Positions 51,369 through 61,587 are shown, counted from the stretch's first letter. The stretch: DNA of 64,000 bases from Microbacterium sp. SCN 70-27 (GCA_001724425.1 MEEK01000010.1:13702-77701); one strand, 5' to 3'. The notes: generated by a model from the letters alone, not told the origin. Numbers and translations are program-made.

Positions 51369-52418
51369 TCAGACCGCCTGCGCGAACTCGGTCTCATTCG
51401 CGAGGTGCGCGAGGTGCGCGGGGATGTCACGCCCCTTCGAGATCATCGACTGCGCCCAGAGGCGTCCGGCCCGGTACGACGAGCGCACGAGCGGTCCGGC
51501 GAGCACGCCGAGGAAGCCGATGCGCTCGGCCTCGGCCCGGAACTCGACGAACTCGTGCGGCTTCACCCAGCGGGCGACCGGCAGGTGCCGCGGTGTGGGG
51601 CGCAGATACTGCGTGATCGTGATGATGTCGGTGCCGGCGTCGTGCAGGTCGTGCAGCGCCCGCACGACCTCTTCCGGCTCCTCGCCCATCCCGAGGATCA
51701 GGTTCGACTTCGTGATGAGTCCTGCCGCGCGCGCCTGCGTGAGCACGTCGAGCGAGCGCTCGTAGCGGAACGCGGGGCGGATGCGCTTGAAGATGCGCGG
51801 GACGGTCTCGACATTGTGCGCGAAGACCTCCGGCCGCGCGTCGAACACCTCGTTCAGCAGCGCGGGCTCGCCGTTGAAGTCGGTCGCCAGCAGCTCGACG
51901 CCGGTGCCCGGGTTCACGGCGTGGATCCGCCGGATCGTCTCGGCGTTCAGCCACGAGCCGCCGTCGGGAAGGTCGTCGCGCGCGACGCAGGTGACTGTCG
52001 CGTACCGCAGCTGCATGCGCTGTACGCTCTCCGCCACGCGGCGCGGTTCGTCGGTGTCGTACGCGGCCGGCTTGCCGGTGTCGATCTGGCAGAAGTCGCA
52101 GCGGCGCGTGCACTGCGAGCCGCCGATGAGGAACGTCGCCTCGCGGTCCTCCCAGCACTCGTAGATGTTGGGGCACCCGGCCTCTTGGCACACGGTGTGC
52201 AGCCCCTCGTCCTTCACGAGCGACTGCAGCGACTGGTACTCGGGCCCCATCTTCGCCTTCGTCTTGATCCACGCGGGTTTGCGCTCGATCGGCGTCTGGG
52301 CGTTGCGGACCTCCAGGCGCAGCAGCCGCCGGCCGTCGGGGGCGGCGGCCGGTCCGGCCGCCGCCGGCGCGGCGCAGGCGCCGGTGCTCTCGTTCGCGCC
52401 CGATCCGCACGCGCTCAT
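51369..52418 (-). CDS. lipA: Lipoyl synthase
   Basis: This 349-residue radical-SAM enzyme inserts two sulphurs into octanoyl groups on lipoyl domains. It has the auxiliary cluster motif '[12 protein letters not shown]' and the radical-SAM motif 'CTRRCDFC'. The N-terminus has a non-conserved Ala/Pro-rich stretch of ~30 residues. Start overlaps the lipB stop by 4 bp. LipA acts right after LipB. Confidence 0.97.
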   Translation of the reverse strand: MSACGSGANESTGACAAPAAAGPAAAPDGRRLLRLEVRNAQTPIERKPAWIKTKAKMGPEYQSLQSLVKDEGLHTVCQEAGCPNIYECWEDREATFLIGGSQCTRRCDFCQIDTGKPAAYDTDEPRRVAESVQRMQLRYATVTCVARDDLPDGGSWLNAETIRRIHAVNPGTGVELLATDFNGEPALLNEVFDARPEVFAHNVETVPRIFKRIRPAFRYERSLDVLTQARAAGLITKSNLILGMGEEPEEVVRALHDLHDAGTDIITITQYLRPTPRHLPVARWVKPHEFVEFRAEAERIGFLGVLAGPLVRSSYRAGRLWAQSMISKGRDIPAHLAHLANETEFAQAV

Positions 52419-53065
52419 GCGGCGATCCCCGCATCCGACGCGGCGAAGGAGGTCTGGAAGGCCGCGGTCACGGCATCCACCACTCGCGCCGGTGGCACGT
52501 CGCGGCCGAGCACTTCGCTGAGCGTCGTGACACCGGCGTCGGCGATGCCGCAGGGGATGATCTGCGAGAACGGCAGCAGCGAGTTGTCGCAGTTGAGCGC
52601 GAAGCCGTGCATCGTCACGCCGCGCTGGACGCGCACGCCGATCGCCGCGATCTTGTCCTCGCTCAGCGGGCGGCGCACCCACACGCCGCTGCGTCCTTCG
52701 ACGCGGTAGCCGTCGATGTCGAAGGCCGCCAGCACGTCGATGAGGATCCGCTCCAGGCGCCGCACGTGGGCGACGACGTCGACGGGTTCGGGCAGGCGCA
52801 CGATCGGATAGCCGACGAGCTGGCCGGGGCCGTGCCACGTGATCTTGCCGCCGCGGTCCACGTCGACGACGGGCGTGCCGTCCGTGGGCCGTTCCCGGCG
52901 CGCGGTGCGGGCGCCCGCCGTGAAGACGGGCTCGTGCTCGAGCAGCAGCAGGGTGTCGGGGCGGTCCCCGGCGACGACCTCCGCGTGGACTTCGCGCTGC
53001 AGCGCCCAGGCATCGAGGTAGGGCACGTGGGTCGGCGCGAGGCCGACCGTCCGGATGTCGAGCAT
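52415..53065 (-). CDS. lipB: Octanoyl-ACP:protein octanoyltransferase
   Basis: This 216-residue enzyme moves octanoyl groups from ACP to the lipoyl lysine. It has '[17 protein letters not shown]', '[20 protein letters not shown]' with the catalytic lysine region, and 'FSQIIPCGI' with the catalytic cysteine. AAGGAG lies before the ATG at 53065, making it one of the genes here with a clear leader. It forms the lipBA operon. Confidence 0.96.
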   Translation of the reverse strand: MLDIRTVGLAPTHVPYLDAWALQREVHAEVVAGDRPDTLLLLEHEPVFTAGARTARRERPTDGTPVVDVDRGGKITWHGPGQLVGYPIVRLPEPVDVVAHVRRLERILIDVLAAFDIDGYRVEGRSGVWVRRPLSEDKIAAIGVRVQRGVTMHGFALNCDNSLLPFSQIIPCGIADAGVTTLSEVLGRDVPPARVVDAVTAAFQTSFAASDAGIAA

Positions 53066-53069
53066 GAGT

Positions 53070-53107
53070 CTCCTTGGGGCCGCGTAGTTGGACGCCGTCT
53101 AATAATA
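53070..53107 (-). promoter_or_regulatory. Promoter and ribosome binding site of lipBA
   Basis: On the minus strand a TATTAT -10 element (53102-53107), unusually AT-rich for this genome, precedes a leader of about 30 nt and AAGGAG (53070-53075) before the lipB ATG. Confidence 0.55.
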
Positions 53108-53165
53108 CCCGGACGCCGGGGGCGCGTCACCAAGCGCTCCCCGTCCAGGCCCTATGGTCGAGAGC

Positions 53166-53849
53166 ATGCAGCTTCGTCACCTGTCGCCCGCGCCCGGAGA
53201 GCCCCTCGTCACCGAATGGGAGGGCGTGGAGGTGTCGGGCCTGTTGGAGTGGGCCGGCGTGCCGGCGCCATCGGGCGCGGGTCCGGTCGTCGTCGCGATC
53301 GACGGACGCAGCGGTGGCGGCAAGTCGACGCTCGCCGGGCGTCTCGTCGCAGCGCACCGGGGGGCCGTTCTCGTCGGCGTGGACGACATCGCGTGGAACG
53401 CTCCGATGTTCGGCTGGGCGGGACTGGTGCGCGACGGCCTGCTCACGCCACTGGCCGCGGGACACGACGTGCGCTACCGACCGCCGGCGTGGGACGAGCA
53501 CGGCAGGGCGGGCGCAATCGAGGTGGCCGCTCATGTGCCGCTGGTGGTTCTCGAGGGGGTCGGCGCGGCGTGCGCCGACCTCGCGGATCTGATCGACGGG
53601 GTGCTCTGGGTGCAGTCCGACGTCGCGGAAGCGGAGCGTCGCGGCCTCGCGCGCGACATCGCCCAGGGGGTCAACGGCGACGAAGCCGCGTCCATCGCGT
53701 TCTGGCATGCCTGGATGGCCGATGAGCTGGCATTCCAGAGCGCACAGCGGACGTGGGAGCGCGCTGACGCCATCGTCGCCGGCACCCGGGTCGGCGATGC
53801 GCCGACGGGACCGCTGTACGCGGCCCGGCGCAGCCCTCGCGTACGCTGA
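53166..53849 (+). CDS. Uridine-kinase-like P-loop protein
   Basis: This 227-residue protein has Walker A 'IDGRSGGGKSTLAGRL' (about residues 46-61) and 'VGVDDIAWNAPMFGW', a lid-like 'RRPPAWDEHGR'-type region and 'VLEGVGAACADLADL'. It resembles uridine kinase/(d)NMP kinase relatives common in actinobacteria; the substrate is unsettled. TATGGT lies 7 nt before the ATG. A TetR regulator follows after 4 bp. Confidence 0.75.
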   Translation: MQLRHLSPAPGEPLVTEWEGVEVSGLLEWAGVPAPSGAGPVVVAIDGRSGGGKSTLAGRLVAAHRGAVLVGVDDIAWNAPMFGWAGLVRDGLLTPLAAGHDVRYRPPAWDEHGRAGAIEVAAHVPLVVLEGVGAACADLADLIDGVLWVQSDVAEAERRGLARDIAQGVNGDEAASIAFWHAWMADELAFQSAQRTWERADAIVAGTRVGDAPTGPLYAARRSPRVR

Positions 53850-53853
53850 CACC

Positions 53854-54405
53854 ATGTCCACGGAGCCCCGCGCGGGCCGCCCGAAGGTCTCGTCGCGCGA
53901 GACGATCGCCGAGGCGGCGTGCGAGCTGTTTCTCGAGCAGGGGTATGAGCGGACCACCGTCGCCGAGATCGCGCTGCGCGCCGGCGTCGGCCGCTCGAGC
54001 TTCTTCAACTACTTCGGTTCCAAGGCCGACGTCCTGTGGGGTGGTTTCGACGAGCGGGCGGACGCGGCATGCGCCGAGTTGGCTGCGGGAGCCGACGTGC
54101 GCGAGACGCTGCGGGGGATCGCCGTCGGGTTCGCGCCCGACAGTCTTGCCCTCGCGATCACGCATGCCGGCGCGATGGGCATGACGGACGGCCTGGTGGC
54201 CGAGCGGGCGCTCCGACAGGCGCGGCTGGGACGCGCGATCACGGCGAAACTGGTGGCCGACGGGCATCCGGACCTTCCGGCTGAGATCCGCGCCGCGGCC
54301 GCCGCCGCGGCGCTGTTCGCCGCGGTGTGGGCCTGGGCCGCAGCGCCCGGGCGCACCGACTTCCCTGCTGTGCTGGAGGAGGCGCTCGGATACGTGCCCG
54401 GATAG
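53854..54405 (+). CDS. TetR/AcrR-family regulator
   Basis: This 183-residue protein has the TetR DNA-binding domain (residues 12-58; 'TTVAEIALRAGVGRSSFFNYFGSKADVLW') and a mainly Ala-rich helical C-terminal ligand domain. TACGCT lies 6 nt before the ATG, so it may be expressed from its own leaderless promoter inside the end of the kinase gene. Target and effector unknown. Confidence 0.88.
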   Translation: MSTEPRAGRPKVSSRETIAEAACELFLEQGYERTTVAEIALRAGVGRSSFFNYFGSKADVLWGGFDERADAACAELAAGADVRETLRGIAVGFAPDSLALAITHAGAMGMTDGLVAERALRQARLGRAITAKLVADGHPDLPAEIRAAAAAAALFAAVWAWAAAPGRTDFPAVLEEALGYVPG

Positions 54406-54524
54406 GCCGGCAGCGGAACAGCTCGGCCCCGCGTCCTCCCCGGCGCGCGACCGCTGCGTGAAGCACGAGGAACAGCCCGACGCGCGCACGGCCTTCTCGT
54501 CCACTCGCGTAAACTCGGGTCATC

Positions 54525-56081
54525 ATGGCGACTTTCGGCACCCTCAGCGATCGGCTGACAGAGACCTTCCGCAACCTCCGCACCAAGGGCAAGCTCACGC
54601 CCGCGGATGTCGACGGCACTGTCCGTGAGATCCGCCGCGCGCTGCTGGATGCCGACGTCGCGCTCGTCGTCGTGAAGGACTTCACGGCGAAGGTGCGCGA
54701 GCGCGCGCTCGGCGACGAGGTCAACAAAGCGCTCAACCCCGCGCAGCAGGTCGTGCAGATCGTCAACGAAGAGCTCGTCGCGATCCTCGGCGGGCAGCAG
54801 CGTCGGCTGCAGTTCGCCAAGAACCCGCCGACGGTCATCATGCTCGCGGGCCTGCAGGGCTCGGGAAAGACGACGTTCGCCGGCAAGCTCGCCAAGCAGC
54901 TCGAGAAGGAGGGGCACACGCCCCTTCTCGTCGCCTGCGACCTGCAGCGCCCGAACGCCGTGAACCAGCTGCAGGTCGTCGCCCAGCAGGCCGGCGCCGC
55001 GATCTACGCGCCCGAGCCCGGAGGCGGCGTCGGCAACCCCGTGAAGGTCGCGCGCGACGGCGTCGAGCTCGCCCGTCGCCAGCAGCACGACGTCGTGATC
55101 ATCGACACCGCCGGCCGGCTCGGCGTCGACGCCGAACTCATGAAGCAGGCATCCGACATCCGCACGGCGACCGATCCCGACGAGGTGCTGTTCGTCATCG
55201 ACGCGATGATCGGCCAAGACGCCGTGAACACGGCCAGGGCGTTCCAGGACGGTGTGGACTTCACCGGTGTCGTGCTCTCCAAGCTCGATGGCGACGCCCG
55301 CGGCGGCGCAGCGCTGTCGGTGGCATCCGTCACAGGGCGCCCCATCATCTTCGCGTCGACGGGCGAGAGCCTCGACGACCTCGAGGCGTTCCACCCCGAT
55401 CGCATGGCGAGCCGCATTCTCGACCTGGGCGACATCCTCACCCTCATCGAGCAGGCGCAGAGCGCCTTCGACGAGGAGGAGGCGCGGAAGGTCGCCGAGA
55501 AGCTCGCGACCGAGTCGTTCACCCTCGAGGACTTCCTCGATCAGCTTCAGCAGATGAAGAAGATGGGCTCGATGAAGAAGATGCTCGGGATGCTGCCGGG
55601 CATGGGCCAGATGAAGCAGCAGCTCGATCAGTTCGATGACCGCGAACTCGACCGCACCGAGGCGATCATCCGCTCGATGACGCCCACCGAGCGCCGCAAC
55701 CCCAAGATCCTCAACGGCTCACGTCGCCTGCGCATCGCACGCGGCTCGGGCATGACGGTCACCGACGTCAACCAGCTCGTGCAGCGGTTCGACCAGGCCG
55801 CCAAGATGATGAAGACCGTCGCCCGCGGCGGCGTGCCCTCGATCCCCGGCATGGGATCGATCGGCGGCAAGCCCGGGGCGTCGGCCAAGCGCGGCAACAA
55901 GCAGAAGAAGAGCGGCGGCTCGCGTTCGGGGAACCCCGCCAAGCGCGCCGCGGAGAACGCAGGTCTCGCCGCAGCGGCGCCGTCTGCCCCGACCGGATCC
56001 GGCTTCGGCCTCGGCGCCGGGGGAGCGCAGCCGAGCGAGACGGACCTCGCGGAGATCCAGAAGCTGTTCGGCAAGGGATGA
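54525..56081 (+). CDS. ffh: Signal recognition particle protein Ffh
   Basis: The 518-residue GTPase binds signal sequences and SRP RNA. It has N domain (1-90), P-loop 'GLQGSGKTT' (109-117), '[11 protein letters not shown]', '[13 protein letters not shown]' and '[14 protein letters not shown]', and a Met-rich M domain ('[20 protein letters not shown]', from ~345) with '[11 protein letters not shown]' for RNA binding. A Gly/Ala/Lys-rich tail follows. TAAACT ends 9 nt before the ATG. The 119 bp upstream hold only this promoter. Confidence 0.97.
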   Translation: MATFGTLSDRLTETFRNLRTKGKLTPADVDGTVREIRRALLDADVALVVVKDFTAKVRERALGDEVNKALNPAQQVVQIVNEELVAILGGQQRRLQFAKNPPTVIMLAGLQGSGKTTFAGKLAKQLEKEGHTPLLVACDLQRPNAVNQLQVVAQQAGAAIYAPEPGGGVGNPVKVARDGVELARRQQHDVVIIDTAGRLGVDAELMKQASDIRTATDPDEVLFVIDAMIGQDAVNTARAFQDGVDFTGVVLSKLDGDARGGAALSVASVTGRPIIFASTGESLDDLEAFHPDRMASRILDLGDILTLIEQAQSAFDEEEARKVAEKLATESFTLEDFLDQLQQMKKMGSMKKMLGMLPGMGQMKQQLDQFDDRELDRTEAIIRSMTPTERRNPKILNGSRRLRIARGSGMTVTDVNQLVQRFDQAAKMMKTVARGGVPSIPGMGSIGGKPGASAKRGNKQKKSGGSRSGNPAKRAAENAGLAAAAPSAPTGSGFGLGAGGAQPSETDLAEIQKLFGKG

Positions 56082-56112
56082 CCGCGCGGCCAGCCTCGTG
56101 CCGACAACGCGG

Positions 56113-57258
56113 TCAGGGCCGCGCGCGGCTCGGACCCTCGCGGAACTCGCGGATGAGGTGCTGCACGACGCGGCGCAGGTCGCCGTCGGAAGCATCGGCC
56201 ACCGCGAGTTGGCGCTGATAGCTCGCGCCCTGGCCCGCAATCGACGCGAGGGTGTCGAACTCGACCGCGCAGTGCAACTCTTCGGCGATAGGGCGCAGGC
56301 GCTCGACCGTCTCGAGCAGATGCTCGGTCACGAGGCGCTGCGTGCCGTGGGAGTCGACGATGACACGGGCATCCAGCCCGTAGCGCGCGGCGCGCCACTT
56401 GTTCTCGCGCACGTACCAGGGCTGCAGGCGTTCCAGCGTGCGTCCCTCGTCGAGCTCGCGGGAGAAGTGCTCGACGAGCACCTGGACGAGGGCGGCGACG
56501 GCGGCGAGCTCCGTGAGCGTCGACATCCCGTCGCACGCGCGCACCTCGATCGTGCCCCAGCGGGGCGCGGGGCGGATGTCCCAGCGCACCTCGGTGGCGT
56601 CCTCCATGACGCCCGTGCGCACCATGTCGTCGAGATAGTTCTCGTACTGCGCCCAGTCGTCGAGCAGCCAGGGGAGACCCGCGGTCGGCAGCTGCTGGAA
56701 GACGAGCGCACGGTTCGAGGCGTAGCCGGTGCGCTCTCCGGCCCAGAACGGGCTCGATGCCGACAGCGCCTGCAGATGCGGGAGGTAGGTCGCGAGCGCA
56801 CCGATGATGGGCAGCACCTTCGTGACGTCCTCGACGCCCACATGCACGTGGATGCCCCAGATCATCATGTTCCGCCCCCACCACTGGGTTCGCTCGATGA
56901 GCGTGTGGTACCGGGTCTTGTCGGTGACCTGCTGGTCGAACCACTGCGCGAACGGGTGGCTGCCCGCGCACAGCAGCTCGATGCCGTGAGGGGTCGTGAG
57001 CTGCCGGACCTGCGCGATCGCGTCGCCGATGTCGTCGACGGCGGATGCCACGGTGTCGCCGATCCCGCTCGTCACCTCGATGGTGTTGGTCAACAGCTCG
57101 CCGGTGACCGTGTAGCGCTCCAGCGCCGTACTCTCCTCGAGGGCAGGGAGGATCTCCGGCGCCCGGCCGACGAGATCACCGGTGTCGCGGTCGGCGAGCA
57201 TGAGCTCCCACTCGAGGCCCACGGTGGAGCGGGGGGAGGTGGCGAAGGTCACCGTCAT
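56113..57258 (-). CDS. YbdK-like carboxylate-amine ligase (GCS2 family)
   Basis: This 381-residue protein matches the GCS2/YbdK glutamate-cysteine ligase-like family: '[11 protein letters not shown]' at the N-terminus, '[10 protein letters not shown]', '[10 protein letters not shown]' and '[20 protein letters not shown]'. Such enzymes show weak glutamate-cysteine ligase activity, and relatives serve in ergothioneine or related thiol pathways. The start at 57258 begins the conserved fold; an upstream extension is spurious. It converges on ffh. Confidence 0.88.
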   Translation of the reverse strand: MTVTFATSPRSTVGLEWELMLADRDTGDLVGRAPEILPALEESTALERYTVTGELLTNTIEVTSGIGDTVASAVDDIGDAIAQVRQLTTPHGIELLCAGSHPFAQWFDQQVTDKTRYHTLIERTQWWGRNMMIWGIHVHVGVEDVTKVLPIIGALATYLPHLQALSASSPFWAGERTGYASNRALVFQQLPTAGLPWLLDDWAQYENYLDDMVRTGVMEDATEVRWDIRPAPRWGTIEVRACDGMSTLTELAAVAALVQVLVEHFSRELDEGRTLERLQPWYVRENKWRAARYGLDARVIVDSHGTQRLVTEHLLETVERLRPIAEELHCAVEFDTLASIAGQGASYQRQLAVADASDGDLRRVVQHLIREFREGPSRARP

Positions 57259-57299
57259 GGCGTCAGTCTGACACGGCGAGGTCGGCCGAAGCGTCCCGG

Positions 57300-57329
57300 T
57301 TCGCGGCATCTGAAACAATCTGGCAAAAT
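57300..57329 (+). promoter_or_regulatory. Promoter of the rpsP operon
   Basis: CAAAAT (57324-57329) in the string TGGCAAAATGG closely matches the rplS promoter string TGGCAGAATGG at 60955-60965. A weak TTCGCG lies at about 57300-57305. A leader of roughly 115 nt precedes rpsP. Confidence 0.5.
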
Positions 57330-57453
57330 GGACGGTTGGACCACCTGCTCGACCCTCTATCCAGCGGAGTCGGTCCACCGCAGAGCTTCCGCCGGGTGTG
57401 CACCCCACGCTCCAGGCGACGTTCAAACTCACCTCACACCATTCAGGAGAATT

Positions 57454-57882
57454 GTGGCTGTCAAGATCCGTCTCAAGCGCCTCGGCAAGATCCGCGCGCC
57501 CTACTACCGCATCGTCGTCGCCGACTCGCGCACCAAGCGCGACGGTCGCGTGATCGAGGAGATCGGTCAGTACCACCCCACCGAGGAGCCCTCGATCATC
57601 AAGGTCGACTCCGCGCGTGCGCAGTACTGGCTGTCCGTCGGCGCGCAGCCGACCGAGCAGGTCACTGCGCTCCTCAAGCTCACGGGCGACTGGGGCCAGT
57701 TCAAGGGCGACAAGAACGCCGTCTCGACGGTGAAGGTCGCCGGCGAGAAGGACGAGTTCGTCGCCGACACGGCGAAGAAGTCGGTCATCAAGCCGAAGGC
57801 GGAGAAGAAGGTCGAGGAGCCCGCCGACGACGCTGACGACGCCGCGGCCCCCGAGGCCGCCGCCGAGACCGACGCAGAGTAA
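57454..57882 (+). CDS. rpsP: 30S ribosomal protein S16
   Basis: This 142-residue protein begins '[20 protein letters not shown]', the standard S16 start, and has a long acidic Ala/Glu/Asp-rich tail (from ~110) typical of actinobacterial S16. AGGAGA precedes the GTG start. It heads the rpsP-khpA-rimM-trmD operon. The in-frame extension upstream is spurious. Confidence 0.97.
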   Translation: MAVKIRLKRLGKIRAPYYRIVVADSRTKRDGRVIEEIGQYHPTEEPSIIKVDSARAQYWLSVGAQPTEQVTALLKLTGDWGQFKGDKNAVSTVKVAGEKDEFVADTAKKSVIKPKAEKKVEEPADDADDAAAPEAAAETDAE

Positions 57883-57887
57883 TCGCG

Positions 57888-58118
57888 TTGCTGTCCGCCG
57901 CGCTCGAGCACATCGTCAAGGGGATCGTCGATCACCCGGACGACGTCGTCATCCGCTCCTCCTCGTCGCCCCGCGGCGAGGTCCTCGAGGTGCGTGTGCA
58001 CCCCGATGACCGAGGTCGGGTGATCGGGCGCGGCGGTCGCACCGCCAAGGCGCTGCGCACCCTCGTCTCCGCTCTCGCCGACGGCACGCGCGTGCGCGTC
58101 GACGTCGCGGACGACTGA
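57888..58118 (+). CDS. khpA: KH-domain RNA-binding protein KhpA
   Basis: This 76-residue single-KH-domain protein has the GxxG loop 'GRVIGRGGRTAKALRTL'. KhpA acts with KhpB in small-RNA binding and cell-size control. It starts with TTG 5 bp after the rpsP stop, in its usual place before rimM. Confidence 0.93.
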   Translation: MLSAALEHIVKGIVDHPDDVVIRSSSSPRGEVLEVRVHPDDRGRVIGRGGRTAKALRTLVSALADGTRVRVDVADD

Positions 58119-58119
58119 G

Positions 58120-58713
58120 ATGGCCGCCGCCGAACCGACCCGCACGCAACTGCGCGTCGGGCGCCTCGTCAAGGCCCACGGCCTGAAGGGCGCGCTCAAG
58201 CTCGAGCTGTACACCGACGACCCGGACGGGCGCTTCGTCCCCGGTGCCGTCTTCACGCTGCAGGTGCCGGAGGCATCCCCCTGGCACGGCAAGACCGTGA
58301 CCGTGCGCGAGTTCCGGTGGATGAACTCGCACCCCGTCGTCTTCTTCGAGGGCATCGACGACCGCACCGCCGCCGAGTCGATCGTGCGCGCGATCCTGTG
58401 GATCGACCAGGACGAGACCGCGGCGGCGGAAGATGATGCCTGGTACGACCATCAGCTGGTCGGCCTCGACGTCGTCCGCGACGGCACGGTCGTCGGTCGC
58501 GTCGTCCGTGTGGACCACTTCCCGGCGCAGGACCTGCTGATCGTCCGGCCGCTCGAGAGCGATGACGAGATCCTCGTCCCCTTCGTCTCGGCGATCGTTC
58601 CCGAGGTCGATGTCGTCGCGGGCCGCGTCGTCGTGACTCCGCCCGCGGGGCTCTTCGAGGCGCTGCCCGACGACCAGCCGGAGCCCGCCGAGGCCGACGC
58701 CGCAGAGGACTGA
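58120..58713 (+). CDS. rimM: Ribosome maturation factor RimM
   Basis: This 197-residue protein assists 30S head assembly by binding S19. It has an N-terminal barrel '[20 protein letters not shown]' and a C-terminal PRC barrel ('[19 protein letters not shown]' onwards). It starts 1 bp after khpA and is followed by trmD with a 1-bp gap. Confidence 0.95.
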   Translation: MAAAEPTRTQLRVGRLVKAHGLKGALKLELYTDDPDGRFVPGAVFTLQVPEASPWHGKTVTVREFRWMNSHPVVFFEGIDDRTAAESIVRAILWIDQDETAAAEDDAWYDHQLVGLDVVRDGTVVGRVVRVDHFPAQDLLIVRPLESDDEILVPFVSAIVPEVDVVAGRVVVTPPAGLFEALPDDQPEPAEADAAED

Positions 58714-58714
58714 C

Positions 58715-59419
58715 GTGCGCATCGACGTCGTCACGATCTTCCCGGCGTTCTTCGACGTGCTGGAGGTGTCCCTCCTCGGCAAGGCGCGCGGCAGGGGCAT
58801 CCTCGACGTACGCGTGCATGACCTCCGCGATCACGCCCACGACAAGCACCGCACCGTCGACGACACCCCGTATGGCGGGGGAGCGGGCATGGTCATGAAG
58901 CCCGAGCCGTGGGGCCAGGTGCTCGACGAGATCGCCGAATCCGGCCCCGGGGATGCGCCGGTGTTCGTGTTCCCTTCACCTGCGGGCGAGGTGTTCACTC
59001 AGGCGACGGCGCGGGAGCTGGCGGAAGAGCCGCACCTCGTGTTCGGCTGCGGGCGGTACGAAGGCATCGACGAGCGCGTGTTCGAGTACGCCGCAACTCG
59101 CGGCCGCGTGCGTCTCGTGAGCCTGGGGGACTACGTCCTCAACGGCGGCGAGGTCGCGGCGATGGCGATGATCGAGGCGATCGGGCGTCTCATCCCGGGC
59201 GTCGTCGGCAACCCCGAGAGTCTCGTCGAGGAGTCCCACGAGGACGGGCTGCTCGAGTACCCCTCGTACACCAAGCCCGCCTCATGGCGTGGCCTGGAGG
59301 TGCCCGAGGTGCTGCTCAGCGGCCACCACGGCAAGGTCGCCGGGTGGCGCCACGACCAGCAGGTCGAGCGCACGCGGGCGCGCCGCCCCGATCTGCTGCC
59401 GGCTCCCGACGAGGGCTGA
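58715..59419 (+). CDS. trmD: tRNA (guanine37-N1)-methyltransferase
   Basis: This 234-residue SPOUT enzyme makes m1G37, which prevents frameshifting. It begins '[20 protein letters not shown]' and has the knot segment '[15 protein letters not shown]' and '[20 protein letters not shown]'. GTG start. In many actinobacteria rplS follows directly; here map and a membrane gene intervene. Confidence 0.97.
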   Translation: MRIDVVTIFPAFFDVLEVSLLGKARGRGILDVRVHDLRDHAHDKHRTVDDTPYGGGAGMVMKPEPWGQVLDEIAESGPGDAPVFVFPSPAGEVFTQATARELAEEPHLVFGCGRYEGIDERVFEYAATRGRVRLVSLGDYVLNGGEVAAMAMIEAIGRLIPGVVGNPESLVEESHEDGLLEYPSYTKPASWRGLEVPEVLLSGHHGKVAGWRHDQQVERTRARRPDLLPAPDEG

Positions 59420-59472
59420 CGCCGGGGCATCCGCCGGTGTCGGGGCATCCGCGGCGTCGCGCATCACCGACG

Positions 59473-59535
59473 CAGGAGATCTCACCAAGACAGGCCGTTT
59501 CAGCCGCTTTCGTCCTGTGTCGGTGACATCTCCTG
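59473..59535. repeat. 25-bp imperfect inverted repeat between trmD and map
   Basis: Arms 59473-59497 (starting CAGGAGATCTCACC) and 59511-59535 (ending GGTGACATCTCCTG) match at 21 of 25 positions when one is reversed, with a 13-nt loop TTTCAGCCGCTTT. It lies between convergent genes and could end both transcripts. The sequence does not look like an ordinary GC-clamp terminator and may be a dispersed hairpin element. Confidence 0.65.
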
Positions 59536-59592
59536 TCTCTGTGAGGCGGGGATGCCCGTATGCCCGGCCGCGCAAGGCGCCGGCGCACAGCC

Positions 59593-60375
59593 TCAGTCGA
59601 CGCCGAGGAACGACCGGTCGGTGAGAATCAAGGGCCCGTCCGGCGTGATCGCGACGGTGTGCTCGGCGTGCGCGCCGCGGGAGCCGTCGGCACTGCGGAG
59701 CGTCCACCCGTCGGGGTCGGTGACGAGCTCGTCGGTCGTCTGCAGGAACCACGGCTCGAGCGCGAGGACGAGGCCCGCCCGCAGCGGGTAGCCGCGGTTC
59801 GGCTTGCCGTCGTTGGGGACGTGCGGATCGCCGTGCATCGTGCGCCCCACGCCGTGGCCGCCGAAGTCCGTGTTGATGCTGTACCCGTCGGCGTGCGCGA
59901 CGGTGGCGATCGCCGCGGAGATGTCGCCGATCCGCGCCCCCTCGACGGCAGCGCCGATCGCGGCATCCAGCGCCCGCTGCGTCGTGTCGATGAGCGCGAG
60001 ATCCTCGTCGCGGGCCGTTCCGACGATGAACGAGACGGCGGAGTCGGCCACCCAGCCGTCGACGGATGCCGCGAAGTCGAGTGAGACGAGGTCGCCGTCG
60101 CGCAGTGTGTAGTCGAAGGGGAGGCCATGCAGCACGGCGTCGTTGATCGAGGTGCAGATCACCTTGCCGAAGGGCATCGCACCGAACGAGGGGTGATAGT
60201 CGATGTAGCAGGACTCGGCGCCGGCCCTCCGGATCATGTCGTGCGCGCGTCGGTCGATCGTCAGCAGGTTCGTGCCGACTGTCGTCTCATCGCGAAGCGT
60301 CGCGAGCACCTCCGCGACGAAGCGTCCCGCCGGTCGCATCGCGTCGACCTCGGCAGGGGTGCGCAGCTCGATCAT
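59593..60375 (-). CDS. map: Type I methionine aminopeptidase
   Basis: This 260-residue metalloprotease removes N-terminal Met. The metal ligands are in 'VSLDFAASVDGWVADSA', 'GGHGVGRTMHGDPHV' and 'LALEPWF', with a final Glu in 'GAHAEHTVAI'. ATG at 60375 follows AAAGGAA. It is encoded against the direction of the ribosomal operon. Confidence 0.95.
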   Translation of the reverse strand: MIELRTPAEVDAMRPAGRFVAEVLATLRDETTVGTNLLTIDRRAHDMIRRAGAESCYIDYHPSFGAMPFGKVICTSINDAVLHGLPFDYTLRDGDLVSLDFAASVDGWVADSAVSFIVGTARDEDLALIDTTQRALDAAIGAAVEGARIGDISAAIATVAHADGYSINTDFGGHGVGRTMHGDPHVPNDGKPNRGYPLRAGLVLALEPWFLQTTDELVTDPDGWTLRSADGSRGAHAEHTVAITPDGPLILTDRSFLGVD

Positions 60376-60427
60376 GGTGTTCCTTTCCTCAGGTTCCATT
60401 CTGGTGGACGGGCGTACCATCGGGGGC

Positions 60428-60928
60428 ATGGCGTTGCGCAGTGGCTTCTACCGGTGGCTGATCCCGGCGGCGTTCGTGCTGCCGTTCTGGCTGTTCGTCG
60501 GTTGGATCATCTCCGGGGCGAGCGCCCTGTCGCTGCTGTGGGTGCTGCTGTCGGCGCCGATCGTCCTCGTCGGGCAGCTCATCCTCACGCTTCTCATCCG
60601 TGCGCGGGGAACGGCCCGCGCAGAGCGCGCCGTCTCGTGGACGGATCTGGCGCTCGTCGGCAGCTGGAACGTGCTCATCATCGCTCTGGGGTTCTTCCAG
60701 AACCCGTGGTGGTGGCTGCTGTTCGCCGTGACGGTCGTCGTGGGCATCGCCGCTCTGATCGGAGGCTTCCGCCAGCTGTGGCGCGAGGCGAAGCCGACCG
60801 CGCGGGTGCTGCACACGCCCGACGGGTTCGGCTACATCCCGCCGACGGCGGCCGCGGGCCGTCCGTCGCATACGGCGGATGCCGAGGTGATCGTCATCCA
60901 CGAGAACGGCGCGCCGCCCGCCGTCTGA
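60428..60928 (+). CDS. Small multi-pass membrane protein
   Basis: This 166-residue protein has four hydrophobic segments (about residues 9-30, 35-57, 73-90 and 95-113) and a hydrophilic C-terminal tail. I do not recognise it. TACCAT lies 7 nt before the ATG at 60428, so its transcript is probably leaderless. It is divergent from map. Confidence 0.75.
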   Translation: MALRSGFYRWLIPAAFVLPFWLFVGWIISGASALSLLWVLLSAPIVLVGQLILTLLIRARGTARAERAVSWTDLALVGSWNVLIIALGFFQNPWWWLLFAVTVVVGIAALIGGFRQLWREAKPTARVLHTPDGFGYIPPTAAAGRPSHTADAEVIVIHENGAPPAV

Positions 60929-60934
60929 CTCGTT

Positions 60935-60963
60935 TTGGCTCGCGCGCCCGGACATGGCAGAAT
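60935..60963 (+). promoter_or_regulatory. Promoter of rplS
   Basis: TTGGCT (60935-60940) and CAGAAT (60958-60963) are 17 bp apart. A leader of about 120 nt follows, long for this genome, and could hold a control element for L19; I see no known motif in it. Confidence 0.6.
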
Positions 60964-61091
60964 GGCTGTTTGTGCCCTGATCAGGCTCTGCCTCAGGGGA
61001 GCACGGCCGCGGATTCCGCAGTCTCGGGCACGCACCTTCCTTTTCAACTCATCTCGCGATCGACCTGTGGCGGTCGCAGGAAGTGACGATC

Positions 61092-61439
61092 ATGCAGATC
61101 CTCGACTCCGTCGACGCGGCATCACTGCGCAGCGACATCCCCGCCTTCGCCCCCGGCGACACCGTGAAGGTGCACGTCAACATCACCGAAGGAAGCCGCT
61201 CGCGCGTCCAGGTGTTCCAGGGCGTCGTCATCCGTCGCTCGGGCGACAGCGTCCGTGAGACCTTCACGGTCCGCAAGATCAGCTTCCAGGTGGGCGTCGA
61301 GCGCACCTTCCCGGTTCACTCCCCGGTGATCGACCACATCGAGGTCGTCACCCGCGGTGACGTGCGTCGCGCGAAGCTCTACTACCTGCGCGAACTGCGC
61401 GGCAAGAAGGCCAAGATCAAGGAGAAGCGCGACAACTGA
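61092..61439 (+). CDS. rplS: 50S ribosomal protein L19
   Basis: This 115-residue protein has '[20 protein letters not shown]' and '[10 protein letters not shown]', typical of L19, and ends '[10 protein letters not shown]'. ATG at 61092 is 10 nt after AGGAAG; an in-frame GTG three codons earlier is less likely. It lies at the 30S/50S interface. A strong terminator follows. Confidence 0.97.
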   Translation: MQILDSVDAASLRSDIPAFAPGDTVKVHVNITEGSRSRVQVFQGVVIRRSGDSVRETFTVRKISFQVGVERTFPVHSPVIDHIEVVTRGDVRRAKLYYLRELRGKKAKIKEKRDN

Positions 61440-61456
61440 CGCGCGTCATCTCTTCG

Positions 61457-61494
61457 AGAGCCCCGAACCGGCATCCTGCCGTTCGGGGCTCTTG
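61457..61494 (+). terminator. Terminator of rplS
   Basis: AGAGCCCCGAAC (61457-61468) pairs with GTTCGGGGCTCT (61481-61492) across a 12-nt loop that itself contains CGGCA/TGCCG, so the stem extends. TTGTC follows. Confidence 0.85.
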
Positions 61495-61587
61495 TCATAC
61501 CGTGGCATGACACGCGGAGGGCGCCGAGTGTGCGACCCTTGAGGGGGCGCGTGCCGAGTCGTGGTGCGCTTATGAGATAGGGCGTGC

